Positions 20,107 through 29,379 are shown, counted from the first letter of the stretch. The stretch is 64,000 nucleotides of DNA from Rhodovastum atsumiense (GCF_937425535.1 NZ_OW485601.1:1948501-2012500), one strand, 5' to 3'. Program-made: numbers and translations. Notes: generated from the sequence alone by a model not told the origin.

Positions 20107-22128
20107 TCAGAAATCAGCGCGCAGGGAGAGATAAACCCTCCGTTCCGCGAACGTTCCGATGCTCTGCGCCTGCCGTGCCTGCAGCATGTCCTCTGCTTCC
20201 AGTGCCACGGTCAGCTTCGGCGTGATGCGACAGGCGATGCGGGCTGCCGCGGTGACGTAGTCCTTCACGGTGACCACCGTCGTGCCCGTGGCGAGCAGGC
20301 GCACGCCGCTCGAGGAACTGGCGTAGCGGGCGAACAGGTCTGCTTCCCAGCGATCGCGGGTCCAGCCGAGATGGGCCGTCGCGATGTGCCGCGGCGAGGC
20401 ATGGACATAGTCGACCATGCTCGATGCGAGGTCGCCGCCGATGAAGGCGCCGCGGTATTTCGTCCCGATCTCGAATGCGCCGAGATGGATGGTGAGGGCT
20501 ATCTCCACACCGGCCTGCTTTGATGTGCCGAGGCTGTAGGGAACAGTGACCGGCATGGCAACGGCAGGCGGCATCAGGATCGGCATGCCCCAGAACGAAC
20601 TGCTCAGGGCGCGATTGGCCTGGATGAAGCCCGCGAGGTCAAGGTCGGTCGACAGGCGTTCGAGACGGCGCCGATACCCGGCCTCGTAATTGTCCACCAC
20701 CGTGGTGGGCGCAAAGGGCGAACCGAACTGGCCACCCGATGCGCCGCTGACGCGGGCACCGAACTCGAGCAGGCTCGGCGATTCAATGCCGCGGGCCGCC
20801 GAGAGGCGCAGCGTGTCCACCCCGGTCGGTTTCCAGACCAGAGCGGCGTTCCAGGCGAGGGTGCCCATGGCGCGGTGGTCGTAGTCGCGGGTCGGGAAGG
20901 GTTGCTGCGGCCCGTCATACCCGGTGCCATTCAGCCACAGGTGATCATAACGAACCGCCGCCGTCCACTCCACACCATCGGCGATCGCCCAGTTCCACAT
21001 GCCGCCGGCGGAAACGACCTGATAGCCGACGCGTACCGAGGCGCCCGTGCTGTAGTTGCTGACCCTGAACGCCTCACTCTCCCGCAGCTCGTTGCGCCTG
21101 TACTGGAGAAACGGCCGCACGGTGTGTGCGGCGCCGAGCTTGACGGTGTCGCTCAACTCGATCGTGGTGACGCCCTGCTGCCACGCCGGCGTACCGCTCA
21201 CGCGATAGCTCAGGCCGTTATGATAAGCTGACATCTCGATCAGGCCGGCGTCGGTCTCGGCGGAGCCCCGACCGCGCAGGCTCCACGTCTCGGTGCGCTC
21301 GCGCACGAAAAAACTTGGCACCAATGCGTCGGCGCTGGCCCGCACATAGCTGGCGTCGAACCCGACCCGGACGCCTTCAGCTACGCCGATCTCCGCCGTG
21401 GTCGCGAGCTGGGCGTTGCGCGGGGCCGTCCGCTGCTCGTCGGGGCCATAGCCGTCGGAGAAGACATTTTGCCGGCGCAGCCCGGTGGAGATGCGCAGGC
21501 CGCCATCGGCCGGCAGCTTCGCGGTGCCCACCGCCGACAGCTCGCCGTAACGGCCGGTGCCGCCGCGCAGGACGATGCTGTTCACCAGATCACGCGCGGG
21601 ATTCCAGGTGACGATGTTGATCACGCCGGCGACGGCGTTGAAGCCGAACAGGGCACTGTTGGGGCCGCGCACCACCTCGATCTGGCGGATCTCGGCCAGT
21701 TGCACCGGGATCGCCGACCAGATCGTCCGGCCGTAGTCGTCGAGATAAACTTGCCGCCCATCCACCAGCACCAGCATGCGAGGCGTGTTGGGAAGCGCGT
21801 AACCGCGGGCGCTCACGGAGTAATCGTCCGGCCCGTAGCGCATGATGTCGAGGCTGGTATAGCGGGCCAGCACGCCGGGGATATCGCGGGCACCGGACCG
21901 GCGGATCTGCTCGGCGGTGATGATGTCCATCGCCACCGGCACGTCGGAGGCGCGCTGCGGCTTACCGGTGGCGCTGGTGGTGACCGGCTCGCCGAACAAC
22001 TGCTCCAGCGCGGTGCGGTCGAGGCTCTCGGCGAGAGCGGCCGCCGGCCCCCCGCCCCATGCCAGGACCAGCAGCAGACGCGACAGCCTTCTGGTTGTCC
22101 CCTTGGCCTTCTGGCAAGCCGGGCACAT
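20107..22128 (-). CDS. TonB-dependent outer-membrane receptor
   Basis: A 673-residue receptor with a signal peptide (core RLLLVLAWGGGPAAALA, cleaved near residue 33). The plug domain (about 50-160) shows ASDVPVAMDIITAEQIRRSG, MLVLVDGRQVYLDDYG and IEVVRGPNSALFGFNAVAGVINIVT; a beta-barrel follows and ends in an aromatic residue (RADF) as outer-membrane proteins do. It starts 3 bp after the stop of the YfiR-like gene, an operon. The LEQLF...TTSATGKPQ start is typical of receptors paired with YfiR-like proteins. Ligand unknown. Confidence 0.9.
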   Translation of the reverse strand: MCPACQKAKGTTRRLSRLLLVLAWGGGPAAALAESLDRTALEQLFGEPVTTSATGKPQRASDVPVAMDIITAEQIRRSGARDIPGVLARYTSLDIMRYGPDDYSVSARGYALPNTPRMLVLVDGRQVYLDDYGRTIWSAIPVQLAEIRQIEVVRGPNSALFGFNAVAGVINIVTWNPARDLVNSIVLRGGTGRYGELSAVGTAKLPADGGLRISTGLRRQNVFSDGYGPDEQRTAPRNAQLATTAEIGVAEGVRVGFDASYVRASADALVPSFFVRERTETWSLRGRGSAETDAGLIEMSAYHNGLSYRVSGTPAWQQGVTTIELSDTVKLGAAHTVRPFLQYRRNELRESEAFRVSNYSTGASVRVGYQVVSAGGMWNWAIADGVEWTAAVRYDHLWLNGTGYDGPQQPFPTRDYDHRAMGTLAWNAALVWKPTGVDTLRLSAARGIESPSLLEFGARVSGASGGQFGSPFAPTTVVDNYEAGYRRRLERLSTDLDLAGFIQANRALSSSFWGMPILMPPAVAMPVTVPYSLGTSKQAGVEIALTIHLGAFEIGTKYRGAFIGGDLASSMVDYVHASPRHIATAHLGWTRDRWEADLFARYASSSSGVRLLATGTTVVTVKDYVTAAARIACRITPKLTVALEAEDMLQARQAQSIGTFAERRVYLSLRADF

Positions 22129-22131
22129 CGC

Positions 22132-22644
22132 TCAACGTTCCTGGATCAGCATTCGAAAGGCGGAAGAGAACTCCAGGCCGGCGGCCAGGGCGGCGGCGCG
22201 GCTGACGAAGATCTCGACACGGGGCTGGCTGCGGACGGCGACCACGACCTGACGCGCATCCACGCTGGCCGGGTCGGTGCTGACAGTGAGCACGCCCTTC
22301 CCCGCCAGGGCAGTGGCAAGCGAGGTGGCCTGCGGCAAGGCGGCATTGGTCAACAGCAACACCGGCACCGGTGCGCGCGCCGCGTCCTCGATCGTCATCA
22401 CCCGCGGGTGGAGCGTGAGGGCACCGACCACCAGCCCGCTGCCAAAGATGGCGGCGATGCGCTCGGCTTCCGTTCGCCCGGGGTCGGAGCCGGCAGGATG
22501 GACGATCCCGATCTCGACCGTCCCGCTCGGCGGGCGGGCGAGGAAGCCCATCGTGCGGGCAATCAACTGCAGGTCGCGGGCACCGGTCTCGGCCTGTGCC
22601 GGCATGGCCAGGCCGGCAAGCGCAACCATCAGGCCCATCACCAT
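22132..22644 (-). CDS. YfiR-like (DUF4154-type) periplasmic protein
   Basis: A 170-residue protein with a signal peptide (MVMGLMVALAGLAMPAQA). The C-terminal half, with GVLTVST, VVVAVRSQPRVEIFVS and AAGLEFSSAFRML, resembles the end of YfiR-family proteins (VRFEINLDAARRAGLKLSS type). YfiR represses a membrane diguanylate cyclase in Pseudomonas. The gene is followed by a TonB receptor and diverges from a GGDEF-EAL gene, the typical context. The start is uncertain: the frame extends to a TTG at 22728, and the ATG at 22644 was chosen for the signal peptide. Family call is moderate. Confidence 0.6.
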   Translation of the reverse strand: MVMGLMVALAGLAMPAQAETGARDLQLIARTMGFLARPPSGTVEIGIVHPAGSDPGRTEAERIAAIFGSGLVVGALTLHPRVMTIEDAARAPVPVLLLTNAALPQATSLATALAGKGVLTVSTDPASVDARQVVVAVRSQPRVEIFVSRAAALAAGLEFSSAFRMLIQER

Positions 22645-22798
22645 TCGCCACAGGCCTGGGCGCCCAGGATGACGCCATCCTTTCGCACAGACATGCCGCA
22701 CGGCACAGCGATCAGGGAAGGTCCACAAGTCGCACCACGTCAGGGTTCGCGATGTCGCCGGCGACGGCCAGCATCCGCAAATTTTCTGTATTTCGCAT

Positions 22799-22842
22799 AA
22801 CCTGAGACAGCAGTGAACGCGAGAGATTTTTTACCTCAGGTT
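22799..22842. promoter_or_regulatory. Inverted repeat in the divergent YfiR-like/GGDEF-EAL promoter region
   Basis: AACCTGAG (22799-22806) and CTCAGGTT (22835-22842) form a perfect 8-bp inverted repeat around a 28-nt spacer that contains a T-run. It lies between the two divergent genes, 155 bp and more from the YfiR-like ATG and about 60 bp from the GGDEF-EAL start. It could be a shared operator or a leader hairpin. Confidence 0.4.
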
Positions 22843-22902
22843 GGGTTCTTCTGATCACGTGGCGTCCGGGACACGGCCGGTCATCTCCCTGGACACCCCT
22901 TT

Positions 22903-24888
22903 ATGCCCACTGCAATTTCGCTGGCTTTAAGAGGCGTGTTTTGCATAGTTTGCCGGGCTTCGCCCGTCGCGGAGCATGCCTCTTTCGGGAACCAGGTCGT
23001 GGCATCCTTCCGCTTCGTGCATCACCGCAGCCTTTTTGCGAAATGCGCTGCGCTCCTGCGTTCCCTTGCCGGATCGACGCGGCAGATCGCCGATCGCTCC
23101 GTGACGCTCACCGTCACCATCCTGGCTGCCCTGGCCGCCACGGCCTTTGCCCTGGCACCCCCTGTCTCATCCTATTTCGCAAATCTCTCGCGCCTGCAGG
23201 GCGCCCTCGAGACCAGCGCCAGGCTGCATGCGGCGGAAGTGACGATCCTGGCCCGCCAGACCCCCTCCTTCTGGGAATTCGACGGGCTGCGGGTGTCCGC
23301 GGCCACGCCGGAAGGCCAGTCGCTCACCCCTCCCGAACGCCGCCGGGTCTTCGATCCCTCGGGCCGCCTTGTGCTTGAATCAGTGCCCCCGGAGGATCTC
23401 GCCTGGCCGGTGCTGTCGCAACGCGCCCCGGTCATGGACGGCGAGAGCCGGCTGGGCGAGGCCGAGGCATCGCGCTCGTTTCGCGCGCCGTTGATCACGA
23501 CAGCCCTGATCGGGCTCGGCTCCGCGCTGGCCGGGGCGCTGCTGTTCATCGTGCTGCGCGTCATCCCGCTGCGCCTGCTGCACCAGGCGCTGGAACGCGC
23601 AAGCTATCTGTCGGCGCACGACGTGCTGACCGGCCTGCCCAACCGCAGCCTGTTCAGCGACCGGCTGGAGCAGGCCCTGGCCATGGCCCGGCGCGAAGGC
23701 GGGCACATCGCCGTGCTCTGCCTCGACCTCGACCGCTTCAAGGAGGTGAACGACACCCTCGGCCACGCCGCCGGCGACCAGTTGCTGCGCACCGTGGCGG
23801 CGCGGCTGCGCGCCTGCCTGCGCGAGAGCGACACGCTGGCCCGCCTGGGCGGCGACGAATTCGCGGTGATCCAGCCACGCCCGGTCCGTTCGGAAGATGC
23901 CCAGACCGTGGCCAGCCGCCTGGTGAAGGCGCTGGAGGAACCGATCATCCTGAACGGCCAGCAGGCGAGCGTGGGCGTGAGCATCGGCATCGCCTTCGGC
24001 AATGGCGACAGCGACGCCGGGCAGATGCTGAAGGATGCGGACGTCGCCTTGTACCAGGCCAAGGATGCCGGCCGGGGCGGCTTCTGCTTCTTCGCCCCCG
24101 AGATGAACGCACGCCTGTTCGAGCGCCGCGCCATGGAGCTCGACCTGCGGGCGGCACTCGGCAATGGCAGCCTGTTCCTGAACTACCAGCCCCAGGTGGA
24201 CGTGCGCACCGGCCAGGTGATCGGGGCCGAGGCGCTGCTGCGCTGGAACCGTCCGGAGCACGGGCTGGTCCCGCCCGACCGCTTCATCGGCCTGGCCGAG
24301 GAAATCGGCCTGATCGGCCAGATCGGCGCCTGGGTGCTGCAGGAAGCCTGCCGCGTCGCCGCCACCTGGCCGGACCCGATCGGCATCGCCGTCAACGTCT
24401 CGCCGGTACAGTTCCGCCTGCCCGGCTTCCACGAAACCGTACGGACCGCGCTGGAGGCATCCGGCCTCGCGCCCTCACGGCTGGAAGTGGAAATCACTGA
24501 AGGCGTGCTGCTGAAGGACACCGACGACACGCTCGCCGAACTGAGCCGCATCCGCGAGCTCGGCGTGCACATTGCCATGGATGATTTCGGCACCGGCTAT
24601 TCCAGCCTGGGCTACCTGCAGAAATTCCGCTTCGACAAGATCAAGATCGACCGCAGCTTCGTGAAGCGCCTCGACGAGGACCCCAACGCGATCGCCATCG
24701 TACGTGCCGTGGTCGGGCTCAGCGAGGCGCTCGGCGTGACCACCAATGCCGAGGGCGTGGAGACCGTGGCGCAGGCGGACCTGCTGCGCAGCGAAGGCTG
24801 CGCAGAGGTGCAGGGCTATCTGTACGGCCGGCCAATGTCGCCCGAGGCGTTCACGCAGTTGCTGCAGGCCGGCCGCTCCGCGGCCTGA
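22903..24888 (+). CDS. Membrane GGDEF-EAL protein (diguanylate cyclase/phosphodiesterase)
   Basis: A 661-residue bifunctional-type c-di-GMP enzyme. Membrane helices lie at about residues 67-88 and 197-220, enclosing a roughly 110-residue periplasmic sensor. The GGDEF motif is intact at 316-320 with an inhibitory I-site RESD at 307-310. An EAL domain follows, with GAEALLRWNRPEHG and DDFGTGYSSLGYL, so both activities may be present. The divergent YfiR-like/TonB genes suggest periplasmic control of the sensor. The exact start is uncertain; the ATG at 22903 gives a long, weakly hydrophobic N-terminus. Confidence 0.92.
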   Translation: MPTAISLALRGVFCIVCRASPVAEHASFGNQVVASFRFVHHRSLFAKCAALLRSLAGSTRQIADRSVTLTVTILAALAATAFALAPPVSSYFANLSRLQGALETSARLHAAEVTILARQTPSFWEFDGLRVSAATPEGQSLTPPERRRVFDPSGRLVLESVPPEDLAWPVLSQRAPVMDGESRLGEAEASRSFRAPLITTALIGLGSALAGALLFIVLRVIPLRLLHQALERASYLSAHDVLTGLPNRSLFSDRLEQALAMARREGGHIAVLCLDLDRFKEVNDTLGHAAGDQLLRTVAARLRACLRESDTLARLGGDEFAVIQPRPVRSEDAQTVASRLVKALEEPIILNGQQASVGVSIGIAFGNGDSDAGQMLKDADVALYQAKDAGRGGFCFFAPEMNARLFERRAMELDLRAALGNGSLFLNYQPQVDVRTGQVIGAEALLRWNRPEHGLVPPDRFIGLAEEIGLIGQIGAWVLQEACRVAATWPDPIGIAVNVSPVQFRLPGFHETVRTALEASGLAPSRLEVEITEGVLLKDTDDTLAELSRIRELGVHIAMDDFGTGYSSLGYLQKFRFDKIKIDRSFVKRLDEDPNAIAIVRAVVGLSEALGVTTNAEGVETVAQADLLRSEGCAEVQGYLYGRPMSPEAFTQLLQAGRSAA

Positions 24889-26148
24889 TCAGTCGCCCGC
24901 CCCTGTTGCCTGGGCGGCCAATGCCGTGGCGATGCGGGCGGCGAGCCGTTGCGCCACCGCGTCCTTGTCCAGCCGCGGCCAGGCCTCGACCCCCGCCGCC
25001 GTCACCAGCTGCACCTGGTTTTCCGTCCCGCCCATGATGCCGCTTTCCGGCCGGACATCGTTGGCGACGATCCAGTCGGCGTTCTTGCGCTGCCGCTTGC
25101 CTTCGGCATGCATCAGGATCTCGTGCGTCTCGGCGGCGAAACCGATCACCAGGCGCGGCCGTTGCGGTCCCGGCGCCGCGATCGCGGCGAGGATGTCGGG
25201 ATTGGGCACCAGCGCCAGCTCCGGCGGCGTCCCGCCGGGCTTCTTCTTCAGCTTCAAGGCCGCCTCGTGCGCGACGCGCCAGTCGGCGACGGCGGCGGCG
25301 AAGACAGCGGCATCGGCCGGCAGCGCGGTCTGGCAGGCCGCCAGCATCTGCTGCGCCGTCTCCACATGCCGCACCGTCACCCCGGCGGGATCCGGCAGGG
25401 CCACCGGCCCGCTGACCAGCGTCACGCGCGCGCCAAGCCCGGCCAGTGCCGCGGCGATGGCGTGCCCCTGCCGGCCGCTGCTGCGATTGGCGATGTAGCG
25501 TACCGGGTCGATCGGCTCGTGCGTCGGCCCGCTGGTCACCAGCACATGCCGCCCCGCGAGCGATGGCGCGGCCCCCTGCTCCGGCGCCACCACCGGGGCC
25601 GGCCGGGGGGCCAGCAGGGCATCGATGGCCTGCAGGATCGCCGGCGGCTCGCTCATCCGCCCCGGCCCGACCTCGTTGCAGGCCATCACGCCTTCGTCCG
25701 GCCCCACCACGTGCACGCCGCGCGCCCGCAGCGTCGCCATGTTGGCGACGGTCGCCGCATGCAGCCACATCCGCACATTCATCGCCGGTGCCACCAGCAC
25801 CGGCTTGTCGGTGGCCAGCAGCAGCGTGGTCGCGAGATCATTGGCAATTCCGGCTGCCATGCGCGCCAGGATGTCCGCGGTCGCCGGCGCCACCACCACC
25901 AGGTCGGCACTGCGCGAAAGCTGGATATGGCCCATCTCGCTCTCGTCGGTCAGCGAGAAAAGGTCGGTGTACACACGATCCTCGCTCAGCGCCTGCAGCG
26001 TGAGCGGGGTGACGAACTGCGCGCCGCCCGCGGTCAGCACGCAACGGACGGCATGGTCCTCGCGACGGAGCAGGCGGATCAGCTCAGGGATCTTGAAGGC
26101 GGCAATGCCGCCGGTGACGATCAGCAGGATCCGCCGCCCCGCCGGCAT
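24889..26148 (-). CDS. coaBC: Bifunctional phosphopantothenoylcysteine decarboxylase/synthetase
   Basis: A 419-residue CoA-biosynthesis enzyme. The N-terminal flavodoxin-like CoaC domain (1-185) shows VTGGIAAFK, the SADLVVVAPATADILARMAAG loop and PAMNVRMW. The C-terminal CoaB ligase domain shows VTSGPTHEPIDPVRYIANRSSG. It joins cysteine to 4'-phosphopantothenate with CTP, then decarboxylates to 4'-phosphopantetheine. The ATG at 26148 overlaps the ubiE stop (TGATG), so the two are coupled. The stop abuts the end of the convergent GGDEF-EAL gene. Confidence 0.95.
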   Translation of the reverse strand: MPAGRRILLIVTGGIAAFKIPELIRLLRREDHAVRCVLTAGGAQFVTPLTLQALSEDRVYTDLFSLTDESEMGHIQLSRSADLVVVAPATADILARMAAGIANDLATTLLLATDKPVLVAPAMNVRMWLHAATVANMATLRARGVHVVGPDEGVMACNEVGPGRMSEPPAILQAIDALLAPRPAPVVAPEQGAAPSLAGRHVLVTSGPTHEPIDPVRYIANRSSGRQGHAIAAALAGLGARVTLVSGPVALPDPAGVTVRHVETAQQMLAACQTALPADAAVFAAAVADWRVAHEAALKLKKKPGGTPPELALVPNPDILAAIAAPGPQRPRLVIGFAAETHEILMHAEGKRQRKNADWIVANDVRPESGIMGGTENQVQLVTAAGVEAWPRLDKDAVAQRLAARIATALAAQATGAGD

Positions 26149-26909
26149 CACAGCCGCCAGCCGGTGTGGATCGCCGCGATCCCGCCCGAGAGATTCTGCA
26201 CCTTGACCCGCGACAGCCCGGCTTCGCGCATCATCCCCGCCAGCGTCTCCTGGTCCGGCATCATGCGGATGCTCTCGGCAAGATACTGGTAGCTGTCCTC
26301 GTCGCGGGCGACGTAGCGACCCAGCCGCGGCAACACCTGGAACGACCACAGGTCATACACCGGCGACAGCGCCGCCACCTGCACCCGGCTGAACTCCAGC
26401 ACCAGGAACCGCCCGCCCGGCCGCAGCACGCGCCGGGCTTCCCGCAGCACCGCCGGCTTGTCGGTGCAGTTGCGCAGCCCGAACGCCATGGACACCGTGT
26501 CGACGCAGCCATCCGGCAGCGGCAGGCGCTCGGCATCGGCCACCAGGAAGGACAGGTCCCTGGCGAAGCCGCGCCCGAGCGCACGGTCGCGCCCGACCGA
26601 GAGCATCGAGGCGTTGATGTCGGACAGGATCGCCGGCCCACCGCCGCGGCCGAGCCAGCCAAAGGTGATGTCGCCGGTGCCGCCGGCCAGGTCGAGCAGG
26701 GTCCGCCCGGGCCGCGGGTCGAGGGCACCGATGAAGATGCGCTTCCAGATGCGGTGGATGCCCAGCGACATCAGGTCGTTCATCAGGTCGTAGCGGGTCG
26801 CCACGCTGTCGAACACCTCGCGAACGAGGGTCCGCTTTTCGGAATACGGCACCTGCCGGTAGCCGAAATCGATGGTGCTGGCGCCCGAAGGCGTTGGGTT
26901 GTCGGTCAT
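26148..26909 (-). CDS. ubiE: Ubiquinone/menaquinone biosynthesis C-methyltransferase
   Basis: A 253-residue SAM-dependent methyltransferase. Family marks are [22 protein letters not shown] near the N-terminus, the SAM motif [11 protein letters not shown] and [11 protein letters not shown]. It C-methylates the demethoxy-benzoquinol ring in ubiquinone synthesis. The gene diverges from mutM (29 bp between the start codons), so their promoters overlap each other's 5' ends. Coupling to coaBC is by stop-start overlap. Confidence 0.95.
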   Translation of the reverse strand: MTDNPTPSGASTIDFGYRQVPYSEKRTLVREVFDSVATRYDLMNDLMSLGIHRIWKRIFIGALDPRPGRTLLDLAGGTGDITFGWLGRGGGPAILSDINASMLSVGRDRALGRGFARDLSFLVADAERLPLPDGCVDTVSMAFGLRNCTDKPAVLREARRVLRPGGRFLVLEFSRVQVAALSPVYDLWSFQVLPRLGRYVARDEDSYQYLAESIRMMPDQETLAGMMREAGLSRVKVQNLSGGIAAIHTGWRL

Positions 26910-26938
26910 GGCCGGCCTCTATAGCCTGCCTCCCGGTC

Positions 26939-27778
26939 ATGCCGGAACTCCCCGAAGTCGAAACAGTGATGCGAGGTCTGGCCGCCCGGCTGGAAGGGCG
27001 GACCATCCGGCTTGCCCGCATCCACCGCCCCGACCTGCGCTGGCCCTTCCCCGCCGGCCTCGCCGCGCGCCTCACCGGCGCGCACGTCCTGGGTTTCCGC
27101 CGGCGGGGCAAGTACATCCTGATGCGCCTGGCGGGCGGGGAGTCGGTGCTGATCCATCTCGGCATGTCCGGGCGCATGGTGATCACGCCTTGCGGCGCCA
27201 ACACCGTGCCGGCGCATGAGCACCTGACGCTCGAGACCGAGGAAGGTTGGCGCATCGGCTTCGTCGATCCCCGCCGCTTCGGCTGCGTCGACCTGCTGGC
27301 CACCGCCGCGGAAGACGCGCACCGGCTGCTCGCCGGGCTCGGCCCCGAGCCGCTGGAGGCGGCATTCACCCCGGCGGTGCTGGAAGCGGCCCTGGCCGGA
27401 CGCATCACCCCGATCAAGGCGGCGCTGCTCGACCAGCGTACGGTGGCAGGCCTGGGCAATATCTATGTGTGCGAGGCGCTGTTCCGGGCCGGACTCAGCC
27501 CCCGCCGACTCGCCCATACCGTCGCCGGGGCCGCCGTGCGGCGGCTGGTGCCGGCGATCCAGGCCACGCTGACCGAGGCAATCGCCGCCGGCGGATCATC
27601 CCTGCGCGACTACGTTCAGCCCTCCGGGGAACTGGGCTACTTTCAGCACGCCTGGAAAGTGTACGGCCGGGAAGGCGAGGCCTGTGAACAGTGCCCGGGC
27701 CCGCCCGGCTGCACCGGCATCGCCCGCATCGTCCAGTCCGGGCGCAGCACCTTCTATTGCCGCCGCATGCAACGCTAG
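26939..27778 (+). CDS. mutM: Formamidopyrimidine-DNA glycosylase (Fpg)
   Basis: A 279-residue base-excision repair enzyme removing 8-oxoguanine. The catalytic N-terminus [10 protein letters not shown] (Pro as nucleophile after Met removal), K58 in RRGKYIL, and the helix-two-turn-helix region are present. The C-terminal zinc finger is unusual: cysteines are at 249, 252, 258 and 274, and the usual fourth Cys position (277) is Met. The extra Cys at 258 may supply the missing ligand (C-x2-C-x5-C-x15-C). The ATG at 26939 is fixed by the obligatory MPELPEVE start. Confidence 0.95.
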   Translation: MPELPEVETVMRGLAARLEGRTIRLARIHRPDLRWPFPAGLAARLTGAHVLGFRRRGKYILMRLAGGESVLIHLGMSGRMVITPCGANTVPAHEHLTLETEEGWRIGFVDPRRFGCVDLLATAAEDAHRLLAGLGPEPLEAAFTPAVLEAALAGRITPIKAALLDQRTVAGLGNIYVCEALFRAGLSPRRLAHTVAGAAVRRLVPAIQATLTEAIAAGGSSLRDYVQPSGELGYFQHAWKVYGREGEACEQCPGPPGCTGIARIVQSGRSTFYCRRMQR

Positions 27779-27815
27779 GTAAAATTCTGCTGCACCGCAG
27801 CATCGGAGGACGTCC

Positions 27816-28577
27816 ATGGCCGAGATGATCCAGGTGGAAACGCAGGGACGCGTCGGATTGATCCGTCTCTATCGTCCCCAGGCACTGAATGCGTTGTGCG
27901 ACCAGCTCATGGAAGAGCTGGGCAGCCAGCTCGCCGCCTTCGATGCCGATCCCGCGATCGGCGCGATCGTGCTGACGGGCTCGGAAAAGGCCTTCGCCGC
28001 CGGGGCTGACATCAAGGAGATGCAGCCCCGCACCTACCCGCTGGAAGACTTCATCGGCAAGCGCTGGGAGAGCATCCTGCGCATCCGCAAGCCGGTGATC
28101 GCCGCGGTCGCCGGCTTCGCGCTGGGCGGCGGCTGTGAACTCGCCATGATGTGCGACACCATCTTCGCGGCCGATACCGCGAAGTTCGGCCAGCCCGAGA
28201 TCAATCTCGGCGTCATCCCCGGGGCGGGCGGCACGCAGCGCCTGACCCGCGCGGTCGGCAAGGCCAAGGCGATGGACCTGGTGCTGACCGCCCGCATGAT
28301 GGACGCGGCCGAGGCCGAGCGCGCCGGCCTGGTCAGCCGCATCTTCCCCGCCGACCAGCTGCTTGCCGAGACGCTGAAGGTCGCCGAGCGCATCGCCGCG
28401 CTCTCGCCCGTCGCCGTCGGCTTCGCCAAGGATTGCGTCAACCGCGCCTTCGAGACCACCCTGACCGAGGGCGTGCGCTACGAACGTGCGCTGTTCCTGT
28501 CGCTGTTCGGCACCCCGCACCAGCGCGAGGGCATGGCCGCCTTCGTGGAGAAGCGCAAGCCCGACTTTTCGGCCTGA
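27816..28577 (+). CDS. Enoyl-CoA hydratase
   Basis: A 253-residue crotonase-family hydratase. The oxyanion-hole segment AAGADIKEM and both catalytic glutamates are present: E108 in [11 protein letters not shown] and E128 in FGQPEINLG, followed by [11 protein letters not shown]. It adds water to trans-2-enoyl-CoA in beta-oxidation or related routes. The ATG has a good GGAGGA site. It follows mutM by 37 bp. High similarity to short-chain hydratases suggests crotonyl-CoA-type substrates, not proven. Confidence 0.92.
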   Translation: MAEMIQVETQGRVGLIRLYRPQALNALCDQLMEELGSQLAAFDADPAIGAIVLTGSEKAFAAGADIKEMQPRTYPLEDFIGKRWESILRIRKPVIAAVAGFALGGGCELAMMCDTIFAADTAKFGQPEINLGVIPGAGGTQRLTRAVGKAKAMDLVLTARMMDAAEAERAGLVSRIFPADQLLAETLKVAERIAALSPVAVGFAKDCVNRAFETTLTEGVRYERALFLSLFGTPHQREGMAAFVEKRKPDFSA

Positions 28578-28606
28578 ACCGGCGCCAGGGCGCCGGCCGG
28601 CAGCGA

Positions 28607-28638
28607 GCCTGCATGCCCCGCGGCGGCGGTATGCAGGC
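28607..28638 (+). terminator. Hairpin downstream of enoyl-CoA hydratase gene
   Basis: GCCTGCAT (28607-28614) pairs with ATGCAGGC (28631-28638) over a 16-nt GC-rich loop, about 30 bp after the hydratase stop. No T-run follows. It probably marks the end of the mutM-hydratase unit before the rpsT promoter region. Confidence 0.45.
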
Positions 28639-28786
28639 CCCCGCAAGCCGGTTTCCTTGACTCCCTGGGCTGCCCTGCCTAAACCACGTCCCCTCATCTC
28701 GGCGGGCGCACCGGAAGGTTGCGGCGCCCGGGCCGAGCGACCATCCCGAATCAGACTTCTGCACCACTTGTCGATATAGAGAGCCC

Positions 28787-29056
28787 ATGGCCAATACCGC
28801 GTCCGCGCGCAAGCGCATCCGCCAGACCGAGCGCCGCACGGCGCGCAACCAGGCGCGCAAGTCACGCATGCGCACCTTCGTGAAGAAGGTCGAGGCGGCG
28901 ATCGCCAGCGGCGACAAGACGGCGGCGGCCGAGGCCCTGCGCGTCGCGCAGCCCGAGCTGCAGCGCGCCGCCACCAAGGGCGTGGTCCACGACAACACCG
29001 TGGCACGCAAGATCTCGCGCCTGTCCGCCCGCATCAAGGCGCTGCCGGTCGCCTGA
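28787..29056 (+). CDS. rpsT: 30S ribosomal protein S20
   Basis: An 89-residue, strongly basic helical protein, [21 protein letters not shown], with the C-terminal [19 protein letters not shown], matching S20 throughout. It binds 16S rRNA in early 30S assembly. The gene precedes dnaA, an arrangement found in several alphaproteobacteria. A GC hairpin follows the stop. Confidence 0.97.
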   Translation: MANTASARKRIRQTERRTARNQARKSRMRTFVKKVEAAIASGDKTAAAEALRVAQPELQRAATKGVVHDNTVARKISRLSARIKALPVA

Positions 29057-29064
29057 TTTCCGTC

Positions 29065-29092
29065 CCGGCCGGGCACGCCGTGCCCGGGCCGG
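29065..29092 (+). terminator. Hairpin downstream of rpsT
   Basis: CCGGCCGGGCAC (29065-29076) pairs with GTGCCCGGGCCGG (29080-29092) with a single bulged base, 9 bp after the rpsT stop. There is no perfect T-run, but AT-rich DNA follows within 20 bp. Likely end of the rpsT transcript. Confidence 0.6.
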
Positions 29093-29102
29093 AGTCGGCA
29101 AG

Positions 29103-29140
29103 TATTGTTTCGATATCGGATTATTGTTTCGATACCGGAT
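29103..29140. repeat. Tandem 19-bp AT-rich repeat upstream of dnaA
   Basis: Two adjacent units, tattgtttcgatatcggat (29103-29121) and tattgtttcgataccggat (29122-29140), differ at one base. They begin the AT-rich half of the rpsT-dnaA gap. The CGATATCGGAT core also occurs upstream of gcrA (19284-19294), and TTGTTTCGTTATCG occurs downstream of it (20007-20020). The rest of the gap (29141-29379) is AT-rich without consensus DnaA boxes; I see no gene in it. Confidence 0.8.
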
Positions 29141-29379
29141 CACGCGACGCAGAGCGGATCGTTATTTTCTGAACTTTGTCTTGCTCTGTTGGTAGCTTCA
29201 TTTGATCTTTATTTGCACTTCCCAAAATGCGGTTGCCTTCCGTCCCGATCATGCTTAACCATTACCTGATCGGCAGTGTTGCTGCTGATATCGGCCGGGA
29301 TGAGGAGGGGCAGGCTTCACCCGGAACTATTCGGTGGGCCGCGATCGCGTGACTGACCGGTCGGGGCAGGGGGGCGTGC

